NCBI RefSeq assembly: GCF_964355755.1
Contig: NC_092674.1
Coordinates: forward strand, 17,994,501-18,058,500
DNA from: Antedon mediterranea
Lineage: Eukaryota; Echinodermata; Crinoidea; Comatulida; Antedonidae
Direction: 5' to 3'
Length of the DNA stretch: 64,000 nucleotides
A model generated the notes under the pieces. The model worked only from the letters and a program-made list of their open reading frames with translations, did not search any database and was not told where the DNA came from. Numbering within the stretch: position 1 is the first letter of the stretch; the number at the start of each line of letters is the position of its first letter. Made by a program: the position numbers and the translations under genes. Below, in pieces: positions 1-11,013 of the stretch.

Positions 1-1085
1 TTTTTAAGATTAACACCTTTTTTTTTACCAAATAGATGGGATGTAGCATCACATCCCTGGATTACATGTATAAAAAGCAAATTAATTTTTACAGAGCTTC
101 ACACCAAGGAAAGACTTTACATGCATTCACAGTGCTCCCCCATCGAGAACATACAGTATTAAATCAATGAATGAAGCAACCGTGACAGAATATTAATTTA
201 AGAGGAAAGAACATATATTATTACACATGGGTCAAAATCAACTATTTTTATCAATAGAGAAGCAGTGCACATTCCCTCACATATACTATTTCATCATTGA
301 TGGCTATGTGAGACAGTCATACACAATGCATCATTTGTTCAAAAAGAACCTTGTACTTTTCCTGCAGCCCTCTTTTACTCCATCGACTCCATACACACTG
401 CTAGACTACTCAGAAACATTCATCTCACTGCCCACTGTATGTTATCAATGGGGGAGCACTGCTACATCAAACCTCTTGGCCCGAAACACCAACATTTCAA
501 GACATTTATTATGTACCATGTATGTTTGTTACGTTATGTGAAGGCAAAGTAAACTCTTGTGTTTTTATATAATTATGGGCCGTAAGTAAATTTGGTTTAG
601 GAAAAGCTGGAAAATCATCACAGTTGGAGTTGTATGTCAAATTTTGTAAACCAAACAGTTTCCAAAAAAAAGAAAACATTGCATCAGGAATTTGGCATTG
701 GTAGCTCTATATGGAGGGAAGTCAATGGAGACTTTAGACAGCCTACTTTTCTTTGAGAAAGTTGCAAAAAGCAAATCTATTCCCTTGCTGCAAAATGTTA
801 TTTCGTGAGTCTTTATTACCAGGTATAGCAGTGGATAGGAAATACTCTTCAACCCACAGACTAGGGATGGAAAGTATTGATGACAAATTTACTACCAGCA
901 CCAGAGAAACTATTAAAGTTGATTAGATGTACCTGTAAATAAGGTTGTAGTTAAATGAATTGCAGTTGCAGAAAATATAGGTTGGACTGCTGCTCCACTA
1001 TTTTTTAAGAATGCCACGGCATCAGCACATGCTCAATTCCCCACCAATAGATGGAGGATGAGATACTGACAAGATGAAAGTGAAA
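1..1085. other. No gene or repeat recognised
   Basis: I see only AT-rich non-coding sequence here. Open frames are short and have no recognisable domain. It lies downstream of the visible MORN-gene exons on the minus strand and is probably intronic if that gene continues to the left. Confidence 0.4.
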
Positions 1086-1472
1086 TTACCGCATTTATTT
1101 GAATAAATGCCCTTGGTGGTTGGGGTAGTGGGGGCGTGTAATCGTCGTGAGGAGTTTATTCGGAGAGGCGTTTATTTTTGTGGGTGTAATGTGGTAACAT
1201 GTATTAATCAAATAAATACACCCTTTAGATATGAACAAATACAACACCATCATGTCATTCAGTGAATTCTATTACAAATAGAGATGTGTTAAAACACAAT
1301 ATTATGTATAATATGAATGTGGCGAGTCGTACATTCGACGAAATAAATTCAAAATGATGTCCGATGGGGGCAGGGGAGGGGGTGCGCTGGTGTAGGTTAT
1401 TCAAAATGATGTCTTATGGGGGAGTTTATTCGATTTTTCTAAATGTAGCATTTATCCGAATAAATACGGTAA
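1086..1472. mobile_element. MITE-like element, copy 1 of 2
   Basis: The ends are inverted: ttaccgcatttatttgaata at the left is matched, with a few changes, by the complement of gcatttatccgaataaatac ending at 1472. The interior is non-coding and G-rich in places. A diverged relative at 33523-33812 shares internal blocks such as a 'gaattc.a.tacaaatag' segment and an 'attcaaa.tgatgt.tta' segment, so this is a dispersed family. No coding capacity and no clear target duplication. A DNA-transposon derivative is inferred from the inverted ends. Confidence 0.6.
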
Positions 1473-1928
1473 TAGATTGATTGTAGTCCAGTGATGGCGC
1501 AAGGATTTTGCTGGGGGGGGGGGGGGGGAGAGCGCAGCTAGCATCAATTGGCTGGGCCATCAATGGGAGCGCACCCAGAAGTTCCAACAATATTATACCA
1601 GTAAAGGGTAGTTTTAGTCACTTTTAAAAATGAAAATCCTTGAAACAGCACTCAATGGGGTATTGTTTTATATTAGGAATTATCATCATATTGTCTACAT
1701 ATACTCCCGAAAATAGCCAATTGGGGAGAGGGGATGGGGGGGCTGGACAGACTCCCTCACCCTTCCCATATGATCTCCCATCCCTATACCCCTCCCCACT
1801 GGTACCACCAATGTTGTAATATATTGTTATAACAGTACAAACAGGGCCGTAGCCAGGATCTGTCAAGGGGGGGTTCGCACACTAAGTATTTGGGTCACCC
1901 CACCCCCATACCGTGGACTATTTAAAAT

Positions 1929-2280
1929 GAGTCATATGGCCGAGCGGTTAAGGCAGGGGCGCCGTTTACCGTACCTAAAGAGCCAACAACATCGGCAATG
2001 GTTCGAGGCCGACTCGCTCCTAGTTCTGGTGGTGGAACAAGTCTTCTCGGATAAGGACTATAAACCGTAGGTCCAGTGTACACAGTTATAACCTGTGTGT
2101 ACTTTAAAGAACCCAGTTCATTATTCGAAAAAGAGTAGGGGGTTACCCCGGTGAACTGGTTTACACAATATCCCCTGTATCAGGGGGATTACCACCTATC
2201 TGATAGGACAGTGATTAATTCACTATTGGTAATCCTTGGCCACATTGCCTAAAGACATAAAATAAAATAAATAAATAAAA
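1929..2280 (+). repeat. tRNA-derived SINE, copy 1
   Basis: The head has a Leu/Ser-tRNA-like A box (tggccgagcggtt, about 1937-1949) and a B box (ggttcgaggcc, 2000-2010), as expected for a pol III internal promoter. A non-tRNA body follows (about 2020-2215) containing cggataaggactataaaccg, and an A-rich aaataaa tail ends at 2280. A second copy with the same head and body lies on the minus strand at 56660-56957. The conserved body resembles the shared central domains known from several marine-invertebrate SINE families, but I cannot name the domain without a search. It interrupts the left direct-repeat unit of the 1842-3496 element. Confidence 0.8.
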
Positions 2281-2911
2281 ACATTTGTTGCCGTATGTTA
2301 GATGCGCGTGCTCTGTGCGGAACCGCCGATTGTTTGATCATTTACTCGATATTTTGTTTTGCGTTCAAGTTCAATGCGAACGTACGTCTAGGAGAAGCCC
2401 CGAAAAAAGCACACTGGATGAAGGCAAATGCAATTCTTATTATAGCTCTATCTATAATATTTATTTACAGCAATTTGTTGAGGAAATTAAATATGCCAAT
2501 GTAAATAGGTGATATTGATACATTTGAGTACGTATCGGCGAAGCAAATTTTGTTAAATGACACCCCTAGATGGCCGGAAAAGACACTCTCATGCAGCATG
2601 CTACCAATGAGCAAAACGATCGTACTTGGACTCGTGGACTATTTAAACGATAACATTTGTTGCCGTATGTTAGATGCGCGTGCTCTGTGCGGAACCGCCG
2701 ATTGTTAGATCATTTTACTCGATATTTTGTTTTGCGTTCAAGTTCAATGCGAACGTACGTCTAGGAGAAGCCCCGAAAAAAGCACACTGGGTGAAGGAAA
2801 ATGCAATTCTTATTATAGCTCTATCTATAATATTTATTTACAGCAATTTGTTGAGGAAATTAAATATGCCAATGTAAATAGGTGATATTGATACATTTGA
2901 GTACGTATCGG
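2281..2911. repeat. Direct repeat of about 258 bp, two copies
   Basis: Nearly identical blocks run at 2281-2538 and 2654-2911, both starting acatttgttgccgtatgtta and both ending near gagtacgtatcggc. The phrase gtggactatttaaa precedes the second unit directly at 2635, and it also precedes the SINE at about 1914. The original left unit therefore began before the SINE and was split by it. Short open frames inside the units have no recognisable domain and I do not call them genes. Confidence 0.85.
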
Positions 2912-3501
2912 CTGGTGGTCTAGAAAAAAATAATCGGATGCCATAATGTGAACTACAGTACATGATACCATAGATATTATAGTGTAAAATATTAATATTC
3001 ACTATAATCCTCTACTTCATAGCCACACATAAATACTGATGTATGTCGGAAGGCTATATACTTTATGCATGCTGCCTGACTGCCAGTGATCTAAACAATT
3101 GGTACGCAGTTGTCTGGCGGTGTCCTTTGTACGAATCGTTCGTCCCCCAGCTCGCTGTGAGACGCGTCAATATCATGTTGAATGCAGGGACCAAACATTT
3201 ATTTTTCAGGTTAAAATCGGCAATTCATTTGCAACTCTTAGAAATTTACAGACTATATCGCTCGAAGTACGCTCATACAGGGAAGAAGGTACTGTATGAG
3301 TTATTCCGAACGAGTTTACGAATTTTTTAATTTACGAACAACTTTTTGTACTGTGGGGCACGTATTTGGACGATTTTCGGAGATGAGGGTGAGGTATTGG
3401 GCATGTCGGGGATGGGGGTTCGCAGTCGGTTAAGGGGGGTTCGCTGTAAAGGGGGGTTCGCCCGAACCATAAAAACCCCCCCTGGCTACGGGCCTGACAA
3501 A

Positions 3502-3947
3502 TGTAAACTGATTTATTATTAGACACCGTAATCCTATGCATTAAGCATAGGAAGGACTGCGTTTTATATATTATTATAACAATAGGGATATATCTAGATA
3601 CTTAAACATTTGTTTTGCGGCCATTTTCTAATTAACAGCACTTAAAATAATGTGTATATTGTAGTTCAGATCTTCAAAACTGTAAAGAAATATAAAAATC
3701 ATTGTAAAAACCGCTATAAAGTGGATTATTAAATTGAATTAGATCTACTATTTATGTTTTTTTGTCCTTTTTTAGGCATTTTCGACATTGGCGGCCATTT
3801 TGGTTAAAAAAACCTATTTCCCCTACCTGGATTTTTCTAGACTTTTAATATGTTCATATAGGGACCTTATAGAAATGCACTGTGGTGAAATAAATTCTGT
3901 TGCAATTTTTTCAACCATATTTCATAGTTTTCCTGTACTAGTAGCAT
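3502..3947. other. No gene recognised
   Basis: AT-rich sequence without supported coding potential. It separates the TIR element from the Helentron relic. Confidence 0.4.
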
Positions 3948-4400
3948 TGGTGAAATTACAGACACACATCATGTTCTAAGTTTTCGGCACTGATGAAAAT
4001 ATAAAAATAAACTTGTGGATAACAATATCGAAAGATAATGAATTGAGCAATAAAATATAACATTTGGAAGAAAATTTGGCACGTAGAAGCGCGGTGCGCG
4101 CTCTTTAAAATTTGTAAAACTTTGTCGAAAGAGACGAAAAAACTATTTTTTAACTTCAACTGGCCAAATGATAACTTCACAACATTCGATAGGCATAATT
4201 TTTATATGAATTCATATCTACATTTCACCAGCTCTCATAATAAGTTATAAACATCAAGGTCAACTTTAATTCAGAAGAGCTGTAAGGTATTCAAATATAC
4301 TTTGTAGGTGAAATTACGTAACCACCGTTATTAAAATTTTAAGACATGATGACGTCATCAAAATGAAAATATTGGAAACTCAAGAGGAGTTTTCCATTTG
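3948..4400 (-). mobile_element. Old Helentron fragment, minus strand
   Basis: Read on the minus strand, this stretch matches parts of the Helentron family at 34.5-42.3 kb. It has a 'gtagatatgaattcat' block, a 'tggcca' block, a 'gtctctttcgac' block and an 'agagcgc' block in the same order as around 36.65-36.77 kb. It has neither the terminal hairpin nor the CTAG end, so it is an internal fragment. Divergence is clearly higher than among the copies at 37-42 kb, which implies an older insertion. Confidence 0.6.
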
Positions 4401-4843
4401 CAATAAATGCCAAATCAATTAACATGTGTATCCAGTCCATAAAATCCAGTAATAAGGAACTTGGCTAAGAGATTAAAAGAAAGCATATTACAATGTAATA
4501 ATAAGATGATCCCTGGAATCTCTCGGCTTTGTATATGTTGTGTTGTGTTGCTGCAAATCAGTTAGTAAGAATGTGGCTACCAAGGCCACCAGTGAATTCC
4601 CTGACATTTTCCCCTCGTCTGAAATATTCAGTTTTTACCACCCACCCCAATCCCCCAGCACAACTAGTATTTTATATTAATTATATTTAAAGCATCTTTG
4701 CCTCATCTGTTTTGAACCTCTTGCTCAAACTTGACACCGATTACAGGTCCGCAGCAATTACACAGATTTTACACATGCGTCAAAAGTTGGTCATGGTATA
4801 CGATTTGTAGTCAGTACTGTACTTTTACCGTTATCTGGCCAGT

Positions 4844-4889
4844 TTGCCTAATCCCAATTTGCCACGTTGAGCAAACTGGGATTCGGCAA
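4844..4889. other. Hairpin, 19-bp imperfect stem
   Basis: The segment ttgcctaatcccaatttgc (4844-4862) pairs with 4871-4889 with two mismatches around an 8-nt loop. No flanking element ends were seen. It could be the core of a palindromic MITE or a structured intronic RNA; the function is unknown. Confidence 0.5.
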
Positions 4890-5033
4890 AAAGCTAGTGT
4901 ATGTGGAATAACTTTATCAAATATAAATACGATCTGCAGTTTTGTACTGATGAGATGACACTTTCCAACTTTTCCTAGTGTCGCTTCTAGTTTAATTCTA
5001 ATTTAGTATTCTGTATAATTCACAAAAACTTAC

Positions 5034-5520
5034 CATTTAATATATCGGATATTTGGCACAAAAAGGTAGGTTCCTGCTTCTTATGCTTCAGAATATGTTT
5101 CTGCATTTCAAGAAAACTTGGTGTGTAGTTAAATGGAATAACAGTTTTAGAACATTGATCAATATTCTGAAAGACTCCAAAAAACTCTTTATCATATTCA
5201 TCTTTATCATATTGCAATGTGTGCATATCAACACTCTTTGCTTGAAATGTATGTACAGTTTGTTGGTCATTAATTAACTCACTTCCATCAGTAAACAAAT
5301 TTGTTTTGGATTTATTACCATGAATAAATTCTTGCGATCCAATCGCAGTATATTCTGAAGTAGAGTAATCAAACTTGCAGTGGCTTTGGATGGTAAAATC
5401 ACTCTTAATTTCACTTGTGAGTTTAATTAATTGTTCTCCTTTCCAAAGCCCAATGTCTTCTTTCCCATTTGGATATGTTAAAATGCCTGGGCCTTCTCTT
5501 TCATCTTCTTTATAAAGGCC
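5034..5520 (-). CDS. MORN-repeat protein, third visible exon
   Basis: This minus-strand exon starts after a tttatttcag acceptor (first exon base 5520) and ends at the consensus donor gtaagt (last exon base 5034, phase 1). It opens with GLYKEDEREGPGILTYPNGK, a typical MORN repeat, then GLWKGEQLIKL. About 125 residues without MORN spacing follow, rich in charged and polar residues. MORN repeats are membrane- or scaffold-associated beta-hairpin modules. The segment order resembles the region after the MORN block in ANKMY1-type proteins. It is the last coding exon before the left edge on this strand, and the rest of the protein lies outside. Confidence 0.75.
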
Positions 5521-6404
5521 CTGAAATAAATTTAAACTGAATATTCTTATATTGAGATATGCATTATTTTACAGAATACATGTATTGCTTGCTTACAGCT
5601 GTAATATAACCTTTGAAATACTCTGTGGTATGTAAGTATATTTTCTCAAGAGAAAACATAAAAATTATAATTTCCAAAGAGGATCTCAAATTTTATAACA
5701 TGGCAAGGCAATATTTGTTATCATATAGCCAAAATCATTACCAGTCTAAGCCTGGCTAACCGTTAGCTTTTAGTACCCCGGCTAGCCCGGTAGTAGTTAT
5801 GTCTTTTTAATTAGGCTGACCATGAGTAATCATTTTACCGTGATATATTAGGTGCAATCACTACCACCGAAAGGCTATTCACTATGCATCAGTAAACACA
5901 AGAAATTTGAGAATGCCTCTTTCTCTCAGTGATTAGATTGTTATTGAGCGCGAAATTTAGTAGATGAGTGATCGGCTATTCCATTTTCCGCGGGCATTAC
6001 AATATACTTATACCATTCCTTCTGTGTGAATTGTTATATTCCACTTTTAATAAAAAATGTACAATACACCAGAATAAGAAATCTCGCCAGTCCAGGCCAG
6101 TGTTATATAGCAACGTAAAATCCAAACGTTTAAATCGGAAAGCAATGAATATTTGTCTCACCCACGTTTGGAATATGTATGTCATGTGACCAACCACCAG
6201 GCTATCCAACCAATCATGGTATAATCTGCAGGGTAGGTATAGTATTGCTTTAATAGTAAGGCAGCTCTTAATATTGTACCATTCTCAAACACTTCACAAT
6301 CGGAATTATTATTATTATTATCGAATTATTTTCTATCATTTCAAAGTTAAAGATAATAATGTAGGCGCGGTTTATATAATCTTAATCAATCCATTAGTTT
6401 AAAC

Positions 6405-7381
6405 ATGGCACTGCAACACACTGGGCATCTTAGATGGCCAATAGATAATATCCCTTGCATCGAAAGGAATGGTGTTGTGTACCTAGAAGTTAGGGAATCG
6501 TTTCAATTCCTTGGAATATGGCGTAGAAAAAAAAAGTATGGGTACGGACAAATTGATAAATTTCTGAATGAGAACGGAATTGTTGTGAGAAATGAAATAC
6601 TGACCAGCAATACTGGCAAAAGAACACATATAAGCATTTCTATATTTTTGTCGATACTGTTTAGCGGTTCGTGTTTGACCGACAGTGATTTAAAAAAACA
6701 AATCTATACAGACATTCAAGAACATACACTAAAAATATTTGAGTTACGAGACTTTCTCCTATTAAAAGCCACTACCGCAGTAAACCAAAGGGTTGTTATT
6801 GACGAAGATGACCCTATTATTATTAATCAAAACACAAGGCAAAAAAAGTCCACTTCCAATCTAGTAAGTGCCCTGGACCGAGCACCTGGAGAGAATGGGT
6901 ATTTGCAACCCAGAAGTCCATCCCAAAGGCAATCTGTGTGGCGTTTGAATCGTCGAATCGATACGCAGCGAACTGCCTTAAAGAAACTTGCTTCCGATGT
7001 TCATGGGGGCTCAAAGCAAGACCTACTTCAGGGACTGGTTTGGTATGTATCATAACATATTTAAATTCAAATAATAAATTCGTTAGTCGTCGCAGTAAGA
7101 CGCCTCTAATAATAATATATTTACTAAATTAAGTTCATACCGGTAATAAGCAAAAGTTAAAATTTCTAACATAGCAGTATAATTTGCATAATTGAGTACG
7201 AACAAACCTAAATAATAATTCAACTCATATAAATTAATTATAGGGAGTTATCACGACCGGTGCTTGACAACGAGCCTGACGATTGGAATGGTCGTCTCCG
7301 TGCAGATGATCTTGTGTGGGTGTTAAAACAGACTAAGTCATCGTATAACAAAGATCCGTCACTTTTTGATGAGATAGTCAG
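6405..7381 (+). pseudogene. Transposon protein, exons 1-2 (N-terminal part)
   Basis: Exon 1 runs from the ATG at 6405 to 7042, with donor gtatgt. Exon 2 runs from 7244 to 7381, with acceptor ttatag and donor gtaaaa. The split codon across intron 1 (TG|G) keeps the frame open, which supports the splice. The product begins MALQHTGHLRWPIDN. It has an aromatic-rich N-terminal 110 residues with GVVYLEVRESFQFLGIW and a KRTHISISIFLSI segment, vaguely like KilA-N/Bro-type DNA-binding folds, though this is only an impression. A basic, low-complexity linker follows, then an acidic segment around DNEPDDWNGRLRADDL. The exon 2 end phase does not match exon 3 at 9061, so an exon may have been lost near the LINE insertion. 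Exact function unknown; part of the same gene as 9061-11582. Confidence 0.55.
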
Positions 7382-7431
7382 GTAAAATACAAAATAGTTT
7401 ATTTTAATAAGATGTAAATTCTTAAGTAATA

Positions 7432-9011
7432 TACTATGTTTTATTCCATGAACGCAGTCGTTCCAATAATAACGGAAATCATTAACCATTCTCTTAATAC
7501 CGGCATAGTGCCAGATGAACTGAAAATTGCTCACGTTCGTCCTTTAATAAAAAAGCAAAACTTGGATCATAACACGCTGAAAAATTACCGCCCGGTGTCG
7601 AATCTTTCTTTTCTTGGAAAGACTCTGGAGCGTGTAGTGACATCACGCATTACTCCATATCTTCAAAAGCATAATTTAAATGAGAATTACCAGTCGGCAT
7701 ATCGTGCATGTCATAGCACGGAGAGTTCCCTTTTAAAGGTACAGAATGATTTGTTACAAGGAATGAATGATGGGAAAATAACGCTATTGGTGTTGTTGGA
7801 TTTGTCAGCAGCGTTTGATACAGTTGATCACCAAAGACTGATAACCCGTCTGAGAAATCGCATTGGCATAAATGGTGTTGCTCTTAACTGGTTCCAGTCA
7901 TATCTTACAGGAAGACGTCAGCTAGTCTGTATCAATGATGCATTCTCAGATGAAGCTTGCCTGGAATATGGTGTACCACAGGGGTCAGTAATTGGGCCTG
8001 GCCAGTTTTCCATTTATACGCTTCCCCTTGGTGACATTATTCGCAAACACAGTCTACATTTCCATTTCTATGCAGATGATACACAGATTTATGTGTCAGT
8101 AAATCCAGTACAAAGGGATGTTGCTGCAGCAATCAGTAAGATGGAAGCCTGTATAGAAGATGTTCGCAATTGGATGACAACAAATTACCTAAAGTTGAAT
8201 GATGGAAAGACAGAGTTTATTATCGTCGGGTCTAAATGTAACATCTCCAAAATCAACATCACGCATATCAGAATCGGAAACTCTAACATCGCTCCCTCAT
8301 CGGTGGTCCGGAATCTGGGAATCATGCTGGATAGTAATCTCACTATGGAAGCACAAATAACAACTGTATCCAAAGCAGCATGCATATCGATTAGGAACCT
8401 TGGTCGTATTCGCGGTAATCTTAACAAGAAAACAGCTGAATTGATTGTACACTCATTTGTCACTTCTAAAATTGACATTGGTAATGCCTTGTTGTTTGGC
8501 ATACCAAAATCTCAAATACAACGTTTGCAGCGCTTGCAAAATATGGCAGCTAGAATTGTAACTTATACAAAATCAAACGCTCACATAACTCCTGTCCTGA
8601 TGGATTTGCATTGGTTGCCTGTTCAACAACGTATTAAGTACAAACTTGCGTTGTTTGTATTCAAGATCCTAAATGACAGTGCTCCTGCTTATTTATCTGA
8701 CCTTGTGGATCGTTACGAATCATCCCGCAGAGGCCTACGATCATTGTCACAAAACCTTCTTCAAGAGCGTAGAGCGAAAAATCAGTGGGGTCAGAGATCT
8801 TTTTACGTTGCGGCCGCAAGTGTATGGAACAGCTTACCAGCAACAGTTAAATGCTCAACTAGTCTAAACAGTTTCAAGACCAACCTAAAGACGTCGCTAT
8901 TCGCTGATGTTCTCGCACGTTGTTAATGCACAAAGCGCCATGAGCGCCACATGGGTGGAGGATACCGGCGCTATATAAGTTTTCATTTATTATTATTATT
9001 ATTATATTCCG
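7432..9011 (+). mobile_element. L2-like non-LTR retrotransposon, 5' truncated
   Basis: The element holds a reverse-transcriptase frame (7436-8926). A short 3' untranslated tail follows, containing cggcgctatataagttttc and ending in a (TTA)n run at about 8985-9006. A GCGCTATA box followed by a TTA microsatellite is the usual 3' terminus of L2-type LINEs. The endonuclease half is missing, consistent with 5' truncation during reverse transcription. It sits between exon 2 and exon 3 of the enclosing transposon gene, so it entered an intron. A second, much shorter copy of the same sort of 3' end lies at 28600-28698. Confidence 0.8.
7436..8926 (+). CDS. L2-like reverse transcriptase (partial ORF2)
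   Basis: The frame is open for 496 residues. It starts inside the fingers region, so the annotated start is not a native start. Visible motifs are NYRPVSNLSFLGKTLERVV (about 50-68), LLDLSAAFDTVDH (about 119-131), GVPQGSVIGPGQF (about 181-193), the catalytic FYADDTQIY (about 210) and the C-terminal HWLPVQQRIKYK block typical of L2/CR1-group elements. In the family, this enzyme copies its RNA at a nicked chromosomal target. The endonuclease domain that would precede it is absent, so the copy cannot move on its own, although the reverse-transcriptase frame itself is unbroken, suggesting a fairly recent insertion. Confidence 0.85.
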   Translation: MFYSMNAVVPIITEIINHSLNTGIVPDELKIAHVRPLIKKQNLDHNTLKNYRPVSNLSFLGKTLERVVTSRITPYLQKHNLNENYQSAYRACHSTESSLLKVQNDLLQGMNDGKITLLVLLDLSAAFDTVDHQRLITRLRNRIGINGVALNWFQSYLTGRRQLVCINDAFSDEACLEYGVPQGSVIGPGQFSIYTLPLGDIIRKHSLHFHFYADDTQIYVSVNPVQRDVAAAISKMEACIEDVRNWMTTNYLKLNDGKTEFIIVGSKCNISKINITHIRIGNSNIAPSSVVRNLGIMLDSNLTMEAQITTVSKAACISIRNLGRIRGNLNKKTAELIVHSFVTSKIDIGNALLFGIPKSQIQRLQRLQNMAARIVTYTKSNAHITPVLMDLHWLPVQQRIKYKLALFVFKILNDSAPAYLSDLVDRYESSRRGLRSLSQNLLQERRAKNQWGQRSFYVAAASVWNSLPATVKCSTSLNSFKTNLKTSLFADVLARC

Positions 9012-9060
9012 CAATGTCTATATACCCTGCCTATATGCAACTCCTTGATTTATTCCAAAG

Positions 9061-10746
9061 GCGATCGACCGAGTGCATCCGGAACGTATCTTTGATATTA
9101 AGCTGGAAAATATGGGGATATGCATTGATCATGCGATCACCAGAACTATGGAGTATGAGCTCGAGAAGTTGGTTAATGAAGTTCACCAGTAAGTATTCAT
9201 TCTTTACTTGATCCATGGATAACATATTGTTTCAAACTATTATTTTGCTGCAATTAGGCTATGTAAAACAACAGGGAATTGTAAAATAAGAAATACAATA
9301 CTGTTGAGGGATACAACTGGTTTGGGAACTGTAATATCAAAGAACAGTACCTTGATAACACATTGTTAATACTGTTAAGTGTTGTAAACCAAATCGACAA
9401 CTGTTTTTTGTTGTATTTATAGGACAACTTCGTTAATTGCTGGAAGAGAGGGCGTCCGATTTCGTTCTGCAAGATAAAGAAGGTTCGAAGCCAACATTAA
9501 AGCCCGAGGTGTACATCATGACAAAGACGGCGGATTCCACATCCGCTTTGATGAAAATGATAAGCTTCAAACAATTTCTTTGAACAAGTCGTCAGCCCAG
9601 CTAATTCTGTACCCTGCCAACAAGACCTTTTTTGCATATGAAAATGATTGTCCATTTACAGATATTTTTGACGGAGTTCTGCCGGACGAACATTTTCAAA
9701 ACAACTTGCCCGACGATTTGCAAATTTTGTTAAACTTGTCAACGTCAACTATCACTTACAAAAGAGTGCATCAATTAATATTTTACCATCTGGCTATGAT
9801 GTATAAAATTCTACGACAATGCCCACGTACAGCGCGAGATGAAAATCTTGTTGAAAGCATTAATGAAGACGATTATGAGTGGGGCCTCAGCAATGACACC
9901 ATCAAAGAATACACAAGGCACGCCGATTTATTTCATCGTCTTCAGGTGTTCCGGTTCGGCAATAAGTTTTCTCCGTATGTTAATCGATGTGGTACCAATT
10001 TTGCTGAAATCGCTTCCGTTTCACAGTTTGATGCCTTTGTCGACTGAAGGGGGTGAACGTTCACATTATGTCGACATGTGTCATTTTTATCAGCACACGA
10101 TGCGTGGTGGTGGAAAGGGAAAGGAAGATCCAATACTGAAACTATTTCAGTGGCAGTGGAGAAAACTTATATCAGAATGTTTGGACACCGTACAGGAACG
10201 TTTCACTAAATTGGTAAACGACTCGGTAGCAGAGAACGATGAAACAGATAATAATTTAGATGAAACAATAGGCCCGAATGACGTGGAAATACACGATTTC
10301 ACCAACCAACAATTAGATAGTGAAGAAGCAGCTCAACAATCATCGATGTGTGTTCTTAGTTGGAAAACAATCGTTCTTGCTGGTACGCTTTACAAGTCGC
10401 AGAAGAAAATAGCTTCAACGAAACTTATTACGAAATTCGGGGGAACACTCTGGTCTATATCAAAGTCGACTTTGCCATCCCCATACATTCCACATCATAA
10501 CCTAATCGTTGTGTCAACACAAAAAGAGTGCGACAAGGCCCATGGAAAAGTCCCTACTTTGCTTGCGGAGGCAGCACGACGCAGGGTTACAATTGTCAGC
10601 GATAACTTTTTGAAAGATATTGAGAACGGATGTATCGGAACACGGTCTCATAAGGATTACCTCCTTGATACATCGACATTAGAAAATGCACCAACAATGA
10701 CTTTGCAGAGTTTACCACAGGATACTACACTTCAACAATATAGAAG
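9061..10746 (+). pseudogene. Transposon protein, exons 3-4, with BRCT-like domain
   Basis: Exon 3 is 9061-9188 (acceptor ccaaag, donor gtaagt). Exon 4 is 9423-10746 (acceptor tttatag, donor gtacgt). The phases agree across the intron. Exon 4 carries an in-frame TAA at 9475-9477. One frameshift lies between about 9960 and 10045, after which the frame reads PLSTEGGERSHYVDMCHFYQ, then HTMRGGGKGKEDPILKLFQW, a conserved-looking core rich in E, H and R that could hold the last acidic residue of a DDE-type nuclease (inference). Downstream is an acidic linker, then about 95 residues resembling the PARP1-type BRCT domain: SWKTIVLAGTLYKS, a GGTLW turn, and VSTQKECDKAHGK followed by VTIVSDNFLKDIENG. BRCT domains bind phosphoproteins or DNA ends. 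I know of no described transposase with this arrangement. Confidence 0.6.
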
Positions 10747-11013
10747 GTACGTCAGGCTTCTTTTATAGTAAACAAACTAAATAATTATTTAATATTTTTT
10801 GTATGAGCCGACATACGCGTTAAAGTAGCAAAATCGTTTAATGCACATTACAGTACGTGTTATGTTTAATGTGATATCTAACCACCGGTGATCTAACACG
10901 ATAAACAAACCAAAACTACAATGGTTCGAAATACATAACACTGGGCCCATTAAAGATAACATTTAAATAATAATATATAACAAATTTACTAATATGTATT
11001 GTTAAATTTACAG

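Larger units (their letters stand above)
1842..3496. mobile_element. TIR DNA element with 5-bp target duplication
   Basis: The left end cagggccgtagcc is matched by the inverted right end ggctacgggcctg, and both are followed inward by a run of G (or C) and a 'gttcg' block. The element is flanked by the direct repeat acaaa at 1837-1841 and 3497-3501, which fits a 5-bp target-site duplication. The interior holds a direct repeat of about 258 bp and a nested SINE. No transposase is visible, so it is non-autonomous. The superfamily is not assignable by eye. Confidence 0.65.

Noticed and set aside
1929-2015. Functional tRNA-Leu/Ser gene
   Set aside because: A and B boxes are present, but the flanking structure, conserved body and A-rich tail, and the second copy at 56.7 kb, show a SINE.
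2285-2877. Repeated small frames (about 65-75 codons) in the direct repeat
   Set aside because: The frame repeats only because the DNA is duplicated. No family resemblance and no start or splice support.
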